Of a DNA stretch of 64,000 bases, positions 15,356-23,862 are shown one piece after another (position 1 is the first letter of the stretch; every line of letters begins with the position of its first letter). The stretch covers positions 377,747-441,746 of the forward strand of contig NZ_JAHOPF010000004.1 in assembly GCF_019038595.1 (NCBI RefSeq). Direction: 5' to 3'. The translations under genes were made by a program, and so were the position numbers. Below the pieces are notes generated by a model. That model was not told where the DNA came from. It did no database searches and worked only from the letters and a program-made list of their open reading frames with translations. This stretch comes from Kaistella soli. GTDB lineage: Bacteria; Bacteroidota; Bacteroidia; Flavobacteriales; Weeksellaceae.

Positions 15356-15853
15356 TTATTTTGAGACTTTAACGATATTGAGTTCGTCTCCAACTTTGGT
15401 GAATTTCAGCTGATTATTATACCAGATTCTAGAAACCTGAAACAGATCCGGCGTCCAGTGATACTGAATTCTCATGGTATCGCTGATAATTACACTCTTT
15501 GTACTGCTTACCTTCTTAGTCATCAGCAGTGCAATTCTCGATTCATAGGTTTTGGAATTTGCCGAAGAATCAATTCTTATCCGTCTTGCTCCTGCCACAT
15601 ACTCAATATAGCTCACGGTGTCCGCATTTTTTTTTGAACCGAAAGTTACGGGGGCAGTGTCGGTAAGTCCGTTCACATCATTCATCCGGATGTTGGTATA
15701 TCCCCCTTTTATATTGTTATTCAGCATATCCTGTCCCGCAGAATCAATGTAAAGCTGAATAATCTGATCGATTTTCTGCAAACCCAGTTCATCATTTCTG
15801 CACGACAGAAACGCAAAAAAAGCAACAGCTGATAAGAATAACAGGTTTTTCAT
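15356..15853 (-). CDS. Lipoprotein of unknown function
   Basis: 165 residues. Signal with AFLSC (Cys18) followed by RNDEL. The rest is a beta-rich domain without recognisable catalytic residues (SYIEYVAGARRIRIDSSANSK is the central part). It lies 15 bases downstream of the flippase gene on the same strand, so it probably belongs to the surface-glycan transcript. I do not recognise the family. Confidence 0.6.
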   Translation of the reverse strand: MKNLLFLSAVAFFAFLSCRNDELGLQKIDQIIQLYIDSAGQDMLNNNIKGGYTNIRMNDVNGLTDTAPVTFGSKKNADTVSYIEYVAGARRIRIDSSANSKTYESRIALLMTKKVSSTKSVIISDTMRIQYHWTPDLFQVSRIWYNNQLKFTKVGDELNIVKVSK

Positions 15854-15868
15854 TAAGGCAAAGATAAT

Positions 15869-17116
15869 TTATTTTAATTTTTTAAGGTAGATACGGAAAA
15901 AAAACATGAGCATTAATCCGTTTATAAGCATGCTTAAACTTAAACTCAGCGCCATTCCTTCAACGCCGAAACGTTTTACAAAAAAAACAGAGAATATAGG
16001 CAACAGAACCAAAGTCACCAAAGAAACAATCGTATTGGTTTTCATTTTCCCTACTGCCGACAGCAAGTTTCCGTAAAGGTTACGCAACAGCATATTAATA
16101 CAAAAACCTGCTAAGAGAATCGCAAATACTTTAGAATTATCTGCATATTTACTGCTGAAAAATAAATGGAGAATATCTGTTTTCGTGAAATACCCAGTTA
16201 AAAAAATAAAAATGGTAACCGGGATAAATATTTTATAATAATTAAAAATATAATGGAGCAAAAACTTTCTGTTCAAATGGTTTTTAGCCAAAACCGGAAA
16301 ATCACTCTGCATAAAAGTTAAAGCCAGAAAAGTAATGTTTGCAGGAATTAATATTGCGACTTTATAATTGGCCACTGCATTTTCATTCATTAAAAAGCTG
16401 AGCAGTAAAACGTCTGCCGAAAAAAGCGTATCTGACAGCAAAGCTGTTCCCGAAGCATGAAGTCCATAAGTCCAGATTTCTTTTTTACTGAAATTAAAGT
16501 CCTGCGAGACAAAACTGTAAGTTTCTTTTTTAAACCAAAAAAGAGATAAAAACGGTGTAAATGCCAGCGCAAAAAGATACCCAGTCAAACCGAAAAAATA
16601 TGACAGAACGAGCAGCAAAATAACTCCGCAAATATTGACCACATTATTTACAGTTGCAAACTGCCGGTTGTCTCCAAAGATTCGAAGCTCGGACTGAATA
16701 TGATTGAAAAAATAAAATCCAATCAACCTGACAGCAAAAAAAAGAAAAATATAAAATATTTCTTCATATCTGTCGACATAAAAAAAGCTTACCAATAAAA
16801 AGATGACACTCAGTAACACCTGAAATCCCAAACCTTTAAAAAGAAGATATTTAGACAAAGCCTTTTTCTCAGTAATATCATCATCCAAAGAACCAAAGCG
16901 CAACAAACTCTGCTGGCTTCCAAATCCGCTAAAAGGAGCAAAAACGGCAAAAACCGATGCCACAATACTCATCGTGCCGAATTCATTTTCGGGTAAAATT
17001 CTGATGATAAAAAGCGCGCCAAGAAATGCGCAGATTTTTGCAGTCAAAAGCGAAATAAAAACGTGTTGACCTTTGTTTTTAAAAAAATTCTGTAAAAATT
17101 CCTGCAGACTTTTCAC
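15869..17116 (-). CDS. Oligosaccharide flippase (Wzx-like, MOP superfamily)
   Basis: 415 residues with about 12 membrane helices spread over the whole length. The N-terminal part (FLGALFIIRILPENEFGTMSIV and FSGFGSQQSLLRFG) is typical of polysaccharide-synthesis flippases that move lipid-linked oligosaccharide units across the inner membrane. It starts two bases after the AsnB-like gene ends and follows a glycosyltransferase, so it probably exports the glycan these enzymes build. Confidence 0.83.
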   Translation of the reverse strand: MKSLQEFLQNFFKNKGQHVFISLLTAKICAFLGALFIIRILPENEFGTMSIVASVFAVFAPFSGFGSQQSLLRFGSLDDDITEKKALSKYLLFKGLGFQVLLSVIFLLVSFFYVDRYEEIFYIFLFFAVRLIGFYFFNHIQSELRIFGDNRQFATVNNVVNICGVILLLVLSYFFGLTGYLFALAFTPFLSLFWFKKETYSFVSQDFNFSKKEIWTYGLHASGTALLSDTLFSADVLLLSFLMNENAVANYKVAILIPANITFLALTFMQSDFPVLAKNHLNRKFLLHYIFNYYKIFIPVTIFIFLTGYFTKTDILHLFFSSKYADNSKVFAILLAGFCINMLLRNLYGNLLSAVGKMKTNTIVSLVTLVLLPIFSVFFVKRFGVEGMALSLSLSMLINGLMLMFFFRIYLKKLK

Positions 17117-17118
17117 TG

Positions 17119-18765
17119 TTAAAAATAAAGTTTAAATATCGCTAATATATTTACAGCCTGAGATTTTGAATAAAAATCAGCAGCATTAAATAGATCTCTA
17201 ACGTCTTTTGAAAGCTCTTTGTAATGTTCAACCCTGAAGATATTGTCTTCAAAATATTTCTGATAATAATTTTGAATTTCCTCATTGTTGTCAAAATAAA
17301 ACTGATAAGGATACATGCTGGAATGTTGCGGAGTTTTTAAAATCTTTTCATTAAGGATTTTAAAACCGCGCTTTACAACCTTATCTCCAAAACCGGTTTT
17401 CCATTGGGCATCAGGCTTCATCAATGTTCTTTCCCAAAGGTATTTGGTCGCGTCTTTACAATGTTTATTAATCCACTCGATATAAAACCTGTGATTGAAT
17501 TTCCATTCTTCCGGAAGCGAAGCTGCCAGTTTCAGAAAATCCCGGCTCATGAACGGTGAAGTTTGATACCTCTTTTCCTGAAAAACATGCGCCCCCAAAA
17601 CTGTTCGGTTATAAGCTACATTTCTAAGCAGGAAAAGCTCTTCGGTTTCGTATTTTTTAAGAATTTCATCCAAAGAATTCTGAACTTTCGGAAGGAATTT
17701 CGGATTGACAACAATTTTAAAACTTGTAGGCTTTTTTCGGCGTGGTTCGGTATTGAACCCTCCCAAAACGCCATCACCTATCTGTCCGCTGTGAAACAAA
17801 CCAAAATTTTCATACTGCATATGATCTACTGCATGTTTGGCGTGAATTCCGCCGGTGTAGAAGACCATTCCTTCGGAAATCTCTGTGAGTTCGTCAATTT
17901 CAGTCAGGAATTTTCCGCCGTCAAGAGGTATGAATTCATAATGAATTCCGAAATCTTCCGCAATTTTTTCAGAAATCGTATGATCGAAATATCCGGATTG
18001 TGAAAAACACAGCGCATTCTCCGGCTTTTCATTATTCTGAATCGCATACATCATCGCCACACGGCTGTCCAAACCGCCACTCAGCAGTGAGAGATGATTT
18101 TTGCCCCACTCATTATCTTTGTGATATTCCATTAAAACAGAATCAGTAAAGACTTCGTGAATTTTATCAATCGCGGCATCTTTGTTTCGCTGAAACATCG
18201 GGGTTTGCGACAGGTCGAAATATTGTTTTTCGGCAGTAATAAAATTTTTACAATCGATTTCGAGGTAATGTGAATCGAGAACTTTTGAAATACCTGCAAC
18301 AGGTGTTTTATTTTCCGGTAAATTACTGAAACATAGAAACTGATAGATAGATTCCAGATCAGGCTCCGTCTTAATTCCCGAATCTTTCAAGGTTTTATTG
18401 AACCGTATCAAGCTGGTATCAACAAAAATCTGGTTTTTAAACCTGCCATAAAAAACTCTTTGTGTGGAAGTTATATTTGTAAAAACAAAAAGTTTATTTT
18501 CCGTTTTATCGAAAATAAATCCGCGCATCTCACCTTCAAGTTCTCTGATAAGACCAGCTTTTTTCTGAGCAAAAAGCTCCAAAATTAGGGTTTCAAAATC
18601 TTTTAAAGCATAATCATGAAGCAGTTTTTTTTTATTGAGAAGAACTCCTTCCAACAAAAAATGAAATCGCTCATTCTGAAGGATAAAATTATCGTAATCT
18701 TCTGAAATAAAAGATCTTATATCAACATTTTGCTCCGAAACCCTAATAGAAAACCCTTTTTTCAT
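17119..18765 (-). CDS. Asparagine-synthetase-like amidotransferase of a glycan cluster
   Basis: 548 residues. The PP-loop ATPase domain has LLSGGLDSRVAM (SGGLDS at 229-234), the ATP-binding signature of asparagine synthetases. The N-terminal region (about 1-180) resembles the Ntn glutaminase fold (STQRVFYGRFKNQIFV resembles the RDPLGxxPLYY block) but residue 2 is Lys: there is no Cys2 nucleophile, so it cannot hydrolyse glutamine in the usual way. Such proteins in polysaccharide loci (WbpS-like) amidate sugar acids. Lying between a glycosyltransferase and a flippase, that role is more likely here than asparagine synthesis. Confidence 0.8.
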   Translation of the reverse strand: MKKGFSIRVSEQNVDIRSFISEDYDNFILQNERFHFLLEGVLLNKKKLLHDYALKDFETLILELFAQKKAGLIRELEGEMRGFIFDKTENKLFVFTNITSTQRVFYGRFKNQIFVDTSLIRFNKTLKDSGIKTEPDLESIYQFLCFSNLPENKTPVAGISKVLDSHYLEIDCKNFITAEKQYFDLSQTPMFQRNKDAAIDKIHEVFTDSVLMEYHKDNEWGKNHLSLLSGGLDSRVAMMYAIQNNEKPENALCFSQSGYFDHTISEKIAEDFGIHYEFIPLDGGKFLTEIDELTEISEGMVFYTGGIHAKHAVDHMQYENFGLFHSGQIGDGVLGGFNTEPRRKKPTSFKIVVNPKFLPKVQNSLDEILKKYETEELFLLRNVAYNRTVLGAHVFQEKRYQTSPFMSRDFLKLAASLPEEWKFNHRFYIEWINKHCKDATKYLWERTLMKPDAQWKTGFGDKVVKRGFKILNEKILKTPQHSSMYPYQFYFDNNEEIQNYYQKYFEDNIFRVEHYKELSKDVRDLFNAADFYSKSQAVNILAIFKLYF

Positions 18766-18841
18766 TTTTGAATATGCTGAAGAAATATTTGGAAAGGTTA
18801 ATTTACGGAAAATTAAGCTCCCTACTGAATTTTTTAAAAAT

Positions 18842-19963
18842 TTAATTCAGAACCTGCCGGTAAATTTTATCGAATTTTTGGGCAATTTTAATCATGGAAA
18901 AACGGCCTTCGACATATGCGTGAAGTTTCTCAGGATCATCAAAATTCGTTCTCCGTTCTACCACTTTCTTCATCGCTGAATAAAGTTCCTGTTCAGAATT
19001 TGATATTAAAATTCCGTTTTTATCATTAATGATTTCAGGAATTCCTCCAACTTTTGTTGCAATTGCAGGCGTTCCGGACGAGAGAGACTCTAATAAAACA
19101 CAGGGGAAATTTTCGTAATCGCTGAAAAGGATAAAACAGTCGCTGCGCCTCATTTCCCTAGAAACTTCAGGCAAAGTGAGCATTGAAAAAGTCGTGATAA
19201 AGTTTTCTGCCCGGTTATTTTTAATCAGCTCATTTAAAGTTTCAACGTCGCCATCTCCTCCTATTTTCAATTCGAAGTTGGAATATTCTGCTGAAAGCCG
19301 GATTGCAGCATTTATAATTTTCTGCGGATTTTTAAGCTTAATTAAATTTGAAACATGAAGAAAAACCAGTTTTTCATTGATTTGATTCTTAACATGAAAC
19401 AAATTTGTATCAACAACATTTTCAACAACTTCCATTTCGTTTTTGAAACCAATTTCTTTTAAATCATTTAAAAGATAATGGCTGACAGGCAAAATAAAAG
19501 ATGCTTTTTCAGCAATTTTTCTTGCCACAAACATATGGGCTTTTGAAAGCTTATGGCGGTTAATTTTTAGAAATCCTGACCAATGTTCTGTCAACACAAA
19601 AGGAATTTTAAACTTTTTCCTCAGGTAAACCGCAAAAAGCATGGACTTATGAAGAACATTTGCGTGCAACAAATCTGGATGTTTCATTCTCACAAAGCCC
19701 TTTTGATAAGCCTTCATTCTTCGCATAAAATTCAGAACAGGATTTCCTGTTTGTCGGTAATACACGATCAAAGTCCGTACGCTATTAATTATTTGCTCAT
19801 CAAAGAGAAAGTTCTCCTTTTGCGAGGCATCACCGATCGCATGCAGAATCTCAACATCATGGAGAAGTGAAACGGCTTCCGCATGACGCTGCACAAAATT
19901 TCCGTTTGTCGGTTCAATTTTGTTGGGAAACCATGAGGAAATAAATAGAATTTTATAACGCAT
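18842..19963 (-). CDS. Glycosyltransferase family 4
   Basis: 373 residues with a GT-B fold. The N-terminal acceptor half begins FISSWFPNKIEPTNGNFVQRHA; the nucleotide-sugar half contains GGDGDVETL, FILFSDYENFPCVLLESLSSGTPAIATKVGGIPEII (the E-x7-E region) and NGILI. It transfers a sugar from an activated donor to a lipid-linked or surface glycan in the cytoplasm. First gene of the cluster, with its own -7 element directly upstream. Confidence 0.88.
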   Translation of the reverse strand: MRYKILFISSWFPNKIEPTNGNFVQRHAEAVSLLHDVEILHAIGDASQKENFLFDEQIINSVRTLIVYYRQTGNPVLNFMRRMKAYQKGFVRMKHPDLLHANVLHKSMLFAVYLRKKFKIPFVLTEHWSGFLKINRHKLSKAHMFVARKIAEKASFILPVSHYLLNDLKEIGFKNEMEVVENVVDTNLFHVKNQINEKLVFLHVSNLIKLKNPQKIINAAIRLSAEYSNFELKIGGDGDVETLNELIKNNRAENFITTFSMLTLPEVSREMRRSDCFILFSDYENFPCVLLESLSSGTPAIATKVGGIPEIINDKNGILISNSEQELYSAMKKVVERRTNFDDPEKLHAYVEGRFSMIKIAQKFDKIYRQVLN

Positions 19964-19977
19964 CTTGTAGTATCAAA

Positions 19978-19985
19978 CAAAAATA
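19978..19985 (-). promoter_or_regulatory. -7 promoter element of the glycan cluster
   Basis: Minus strand TATTTTTG fits TAnnTTTG, 15 bases before the glycosyltransferase ATG. A TTG at 20002-20000 is 14 bases further upstream. Confidence 0.45.
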
Positions 19986-20000
19986 AGGAAATATTTCACC

Positions 20001-20030
20001 AAAAAAAAGTCCGAAAAGATCCAGACTTTT
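20001..20030 (-). terminator. Intrinsic terminator of the 163-residue protein gene
   Basis: On the minus strand a stem AAAAGTC / GACTTTT with a 12-base loop runs into a T run. It lies 20 bases after the stop codon at 20050. Confidence 0.6.
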
Positions 20031-20049
20031 AATAATATTCTTGTGCAGC

Positions 20050-20541
20050 TTAATCAACGTAAATTCCGGCCCAGCTTCTTTTTAAAGGTAGAAGAAAATC
20101 ACTTAAAAAAGCAACATAGGAATTTTTAGAAAAATCGAAGACCTCAATTTCACCAGAAATACTTCCTTCTTTTAAACCTTTTCTGAAATCCTGCAGCTTC
20201 ATGGTTTTAATTTCGCCGTTTTCCACGAAACTTGCCTTCATACGGTCGAATAAACCAAGCTGAAACTCCTGATCAATTTCTTTCATTATCCCTCCAAGAG
20301 AATCAATCGAACAGCCTGAAGCGGCCTCTTTCTCTTCATCCACACATACTACAATGAACTGATTTTTTTCAATTTTAAAAGACGAAGAAAGCGGTTTTCC
20401 GTGTGCTGCCCAGCTCGAAAGAAAATCATATAATTTTTCAGTAATTACTTTGCTTTCTTTCGGGGTAAGAGGCCGGGAAGCAGGATAAATAATTACTCTG
20501 TAATCATTGGTTTCTACAATATTAGATTCTTCTATTTTCAT
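20050..20541 (-). CDS. Conserved cytosolic protein of unknown function
   Basis: 163 residues from the ATG at 20541, which follows an A-rich tract; an alternative ATG at 20592 would add 17 residues. Soluble, alpha/beta, no signal peptide. Segments such as VIIYPASRPLTPKE, SSWAAHGKPLSSSF and IVVCVDEEKEAASGCSIDSLGG are what I would expect of the flavobacterial proteins often labelled ABC transporter ATPase, but no Walker motif is present. The gene follows the Fe-S protein gene closely and may share its transcript. Confidence 0.7.
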   Translation of the reverse strand: MKIEESNIVETNDYRVIIYPASRPLTPKESKVITEKLYDFLSSWAAHGKPLSSSFKIEKNQFIVVCVDEEKEAASGCSIDSLGGIMKEIDQEFQLGLFDRMKASFVENGEIKTMKLQDFRKGLKEGSISGEIEVFDFSKNSYVAFLSDFLLPLKRSWAGIYVD

Positions 20542-20599
20542 TTTTCTTTTATTAAATGTTGGATGTGATGTGAAAATTCCTACATTCACCATCCAGAAA

Positions 20600-21385
20600 T
20601 TACAAATCCTCAGCCTCCGCCAACAGTTCTACAATATCTTTAACGGCAACTTCGTCATTTTTATTGAAATGTTTTACTCCGTCCGTCATCATGGTATTAC
20701 AGAAAGGACATCCGGTAGCGATAATCTGCGGAGCTTCAGAAAGAGCTTCTTCGGTTCTCTCCACATTGATGTCTTTGTCGCCTTTTTCGGGCTCTTTGAA
20801 CATTTGTGCACCACCAGCTCCACAACAAAGTCCGTTGGATTTGCAGCGTCTCATTTCTACCAGCTCAGCATCCAGTTTTTCAAGAAGCATTCTTGGTGCT
20901 TCATATTCGCCATTTCCTCGTCCGAGATAGCACGGATCGTGAAACGTGATTTTTTTTCCTTTGAAACTACCGCCTTCTATTTTCAGTCTGCCTTCTTCCA
21001 TGAGTTTTCTCAGGAACTGCGTATGGTGAAGTACTTCGTAATTGCCGCCTAAACCTGGATATTCATTTTTAATAATATTGAAACAGTGTGGACAGGATGT
21101 TACGATTTTTTTTACTTCGTAGGCATTCATGATTTCAATGTTAGTCAACGCCATCATCTGGAAAATAAACTCATTCCCGGCACGTTTTGCAGGATCTCCG
21201 TTACAGCTTTCTTCCTGACCAAGAACAGCAAATTCAACGCCTACTTTATGCAAAATTTTACAGAAAGCTTTAGTTATTTTTTTTGCTCTGTCGTCGAAAC
21301 TACCTGCGCAGCCAACGAAAAATAAAACTTCAGGTGCTTTTCCTTCGGCAGCATATTCTGCCATTGTTTTTATTGTGAAATCCAT
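20600..21385 (-). CDS. CCG-domain (Fe-S)-binding protein, HdrD/GlpC-like
   Basis: 261 residues from the ATG at 21385 (the upstream ATG at 21412 lies in repeat-like intergenic DNA). Two cysteine-rich CCG domains: the first spans FFVGCAGS to SCPHCFNIIKNEYP, the second HDPCYLGRGNGEYEAPR, LCCGAGGAQMF and ATGCPFCNTM. Such domains bind noncubane Fe-S clusters in heterodisulfide-reductase-like subunits. The membrane 4Fe-4S protein encoded directly upstream is the obvious partner, giving a two-subunit quinone-linked oxidoreductase. The electron donor or substrate cannot be told from sequence. Confidence 0.85.
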   Translation of the reverse strand: MDFTIKTMAEYAAEGKAPEVLFFVGCAGSFDDRAKKITKAFCKILHKVGVEFAVLGQEESCNGDPAKRAGNEFIFQMMALTNIEIMNAYEVKKIVTSCPHCFNIIKNEYPGLGGNYEVLHHTQFLRKLMEEGRLKIEGGSFKGKKITFHDPCYLGRGNGEYEAPRMLLEKLDAELVEMRRCKSNGLCCGAGGAQMFKEPEKGDKDINVERTEEALSEAPQIIATGCPFCNTMMTDGVKHFNKNDEVAVKDIVELLAEAEDL

Positions 21386-21442
21386 ATTATATGAGTAATG
21401 AGTAATCGGCAATGAGCAATATTCATTTCCGGGGTATTCAAT
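21386..21442. repeat. Low-complexity GAGTAAT/GAGCAAT intergenic repeat
   Basis: Between the two Fe-S genes the minus strand holds near-copies of the 7-base unit, readable on the plus strand as ATGAGTAATGAGTAATC and GGCAATGAGCAATATTC. It is not coding. It looks like the degenerate tandem repeats seen between genes in several Flavobacteriia. Confidence 0.5.
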
Positions 21443-22774
21443 TTAGTTTTCAGTTGCCCATTTCAGACGGTCGGCCTGATTATAAGCCCATGGAGCTGCG
21501 TTATTTTCGACATTTGTCATCATGACGTTCAATTCACTTGGAGCGGAAGACTGTTCCATCACCAGAAATCTTCTCATCTCAAAAATGATTGATAACGGAT
21601 CGATCAATACCGGACAGGCTTCTACACAAGCATTACATGTAGTACATGCCCAAAGTTCCTCTCTCTGAATATGATCGTCAAGCAACTTTTTGCCGTCGTC
21701 TACAAATTTTCCGTTTTTGTTGATATTTTTGGCGACTTCTTCAATTCGGTCGCGGGTGTCCATCATGATTTTCCGTGGTGACAGTTTTTTACCGGTAATG
21801 TTGGCCGGACAAACTGAGGTACACCTTCCACATTCAGTACAGGAATATGCATTGAGTAACTGCACCTGATTGAGATCAAAAATATCGTTTGCTCCGAATT
21901 TATCGGGAACAGCGTTCGGATCTCTTTCAGTAGGGGCCGCATAAGGATCTGCGTTCGGATCCATCATCAGCTTAATTTCTTTCGTAACCGATTCTAAATT
22001 ATTAAATTTCCCTTTCGGCTGTAAATTAGCAAACCAAGTATTCGGAAACGCCAGAATAATGTGAAGATGCTTCGAGTAATAAAGGTAATTCATGAAGAAC
22101 AGAATCCCAATAAAGTGAAACCACCACGCTCCTCTTTCGGTAAAAAGCAGGAAATTATCGCTGAAATTCTGAAAAATCGGAGCTAATAGATTTGAAGAAA
22201 CCGGGAAACTTCCATGCTCAGCGAATACACCTCTCTGCTGAAGTACCCAATCTGCTGCATTCATTTTAAAGAAGGCAATCATCAGGGCAAATTCAATAAT
22301 TAAAATCCAGTTGGCATCGTGTTTTGGCCAGCCAAAAAGCTCTTTCATATTGAGTCTTTTCACGCCGTAAAAATTTCTTCTGATAAAGAAGATCACCACT
22401 GCGAGAACGACTAAAAGTGCCAAGATTTCCAGAGTTGCTGTGAAAGCTGCGTATAAAGAATGACCTAAAATTCCGGAAAGAAAACGGTGGGTTCCGAAAA
22501 TTCCATCCACAATAATTTCTAAAAGTTCAATATTTATGATCACAAAACCTACATAAACAAAAATATGCAATATCCCTGCAATCGGGCGTTTGGTCATTTT
22601 ACTCTGTCCGAGGGCTACTTTTCCCATCGTTTTCCAACGTTCCGAAGGATTGTCGGTTCTGTCGATTTTTTTTCCGAGTCTGATGTTGCGGTAGATCTCC
22701 TTTAAGCTTCTAAAAAAAAGTCCGAAGCCGGCAATGAGTGCAATGAGAAAAATAATATTGTCAATATATTGCAT
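21443..22774 (-). CDS. Membrane 4Fe-4S oxidoreductase subunit (HdrE/NarI-like plus dicluster domain)
   Basis: 443 residues. The N-terminal part has about five to six membrane helices with conserved His (GILHIFVYVGF, LGHSLYAAF, WWFHFIGILFFMNYLYYSKHLHI), like cytochrome b subunits that exchange electrons with quinone. The C-terminal cytosolic part has two 4Fe-4S motifs: CTECGRCTSVCPANITGKK and CTTCNACVEACPVLIDPLS. It precedes the CCG-domain protein gene and likely forms a complex with it. Family members are usually labelled Fe-S oxidoreductase; no specific reaction is assigned. Confidence 0.85.
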   Translation of the reverse strand: MQYIDNIIFLIALIAGFGLFFRSLKEIYRNIRLGKKIDRTDNPSERWKTMGKVALGQSKMTKRPIAGILHIFVYVGFVIINIELLEIIVDGIFGTHRFLSGILGHSLYAAFTATLEILALLVVLAVVIFFIRRNFYGVKRLNMKELFGWPKHDANWILIIEFALMIAFFKMNAADWVLQQRGVFAEHGSFPVSSNLLAPIFQNFSDNFLLFTERGAWWFHFIGILFFMNYLYYSKHLHIILAFPNTWFANLQPKGKFNNLESVTKEIKLMMDPNADPYAAPTERDPNAVPDKFGANDIFDLNQVQLLNAYSCTECGRCTSVCPANITGKKLSPRKIMMDTRDRIEEVAKNINKNGKFVDDGKKLLDDHIQREELWACTTCNACVEACPVLIDPLSIIFEMRRFLVMEQSSAPSELNVMMTNVENNAAPWAYNQADRLKWATEN

Positions 22775-22786
22775 ATTGATAGGTTT

Positions 22787-23737
22787 TTAGTCTTTATTGT
22801 TTTTACCGAACACCGAGAAGTTAATGTATCTTTTCGGGTTGGCTTTCATGTCTTCCAATAATTTATTGAGATTGTCTGAGGCTGTATTCAGATTGTTGTA
22901 AAGTTGCTCATCTTTGGCGAGTTTACCAAGTGATCCTTCACCATTCTGTATGCCTGAAATAACACCGTTTAATTTATCTGCTGTTACGCTCAGTTTATCG
23001 ATGGTATTATTCAGTTTCTGAACATCTACGGCATCTGCCACTTTTCCGTATTTATCGATTGCGGATCTTGCACTTATGGTAGCAAGATTGGCATTGTCAA
23101 GCATTTTCTGAATTCGAGGGTCGTTATTTGCCAAAAGCGCATTTGTTTGTCTGGAGGTTCCTTCAAACGATGCTACCGTTCTGTTTAAATTAATTAACAG
23201 AGCACGAATTTCAGCCCTGTTCTGCTCATTTAAAATCTGGTTTGCGTTATTGGTCAGTGAATCCACTCTTTTCAGCACAATCTGCAGCTGATCTTTAACC
23301 GGTCCCACCTGTGATGAAATATTATTCATCATAGAAAGTTTGAAAGCGCCATCCAAAGTATCGCCATCTTTAGCCATCGGACTTCCGTAAGCGAGATTTA
23401 CTCTCATCTCTTTACCCGACATCAATCCCGGCTCAAAAATTTCTAAGGTGGATTTCTTTGAAAATTCAAAGTTATCATCAACTGTTACTTTCACAACAAA
23501 GTGAATTTTCCCGTCTTTTTCGGTAATTGGGATGATCTTGTCAACCTGTCCTACTTTTAAACCATTGATCGATACAGGGTTGGAAGCAGCAAGGCCTTCA
23601 ACATTATCAAATTTTGCGTAAAAAATATTATCGGTAGTAAAAAGGCTTTTACCTTTCATGAACTGGAAGAGGATTACAAATCCTACGATCGCTAAAAGTG
23701 CGATTAACCCTGCTTTTATTTCCTTTGAGAACTTCAC
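22787..23737 (-). CDS. MlaD/MCE-domain phospholipid transport protein
   Basis: 316 residues. N-terminal membrane anchor (about 8-26), then a single MCE domain (about 36-115: FYAKFDNVEGLAASNPVSINGLKVGQVDKI). A long helical, heptad-like region follows (VDSLTNNANQILNEQNRAEI and on to the C terminus). MlaD hexamers bridge lipids between the MlaEF transporter and the outer membrane. The matching MlaE and MlaF genes are about 13 kb away on the other strand. A strong promoter lies directly upstream. Confidence 0.87.
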   Translation of the reverse strand: MKFSKEIKAGLIALLAIVGFVILFQFMKGKSLFTTDNIFYAKFDNVEGLAASNPVSINGLKVGQVDKIIPITEKDGKIHFVVKVTVDDNFEFSKKSTLEIFEPGLMSGKEMRVNLAYGSPMAKDGDTLDGAFKLSMMNNISSQVGPVKDQLQIVLKRVDSLTNNANQILNEQNRAEIRALLINLNRTVASFEGTSRQTNALLANNDPRIQKMLDNANLATISARSAIDKYGKVADAVDVQKLNNTIDKLSVTADKLNGVISGIQNGEGSLGKLAKDEQLYNNLNTASDNLNKLLEDMKANPKRYINFSVFGKNNKD

Positions 23738-23758
23738 TCTTCTTTAATTTTTAATGAA

Positions 23759-23787
23759 CAAATATAATACATTTTAATGAAACACAA
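23759..23787 (-). promoter_or_regulatory. Promoter of the MCE gene
   Basis: On the minus strand TTG (23787-23785), 18 bases, then TATATTTG (23766-23759): both Bacteroidota elements at near-consensus spacing. Leader of about 15 nt. Confidence 0.65.
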
Positions 23788-23814
23788 TTTTCATGCCCGC
23801 GTTTAAAGACACCA

Positions 23815-23838
23815 AAAGCGACCTTGAAGAGTCGCTTT
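23815..23838 (-). terminator. Hairpin after the foldase gene, probable terminator
   Basis: Perfect 8-base arms AAAGCGAC / GTCGCTTT with an 8-base loop, 25 bases after the foldase stop. The trailing T run on the minus strand is short (CTTTTGG), so termination may be weak. Confidence 0.5.
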
Positions 23839-23862
23839 GGAATGTATCTTTAAATATTTTTT

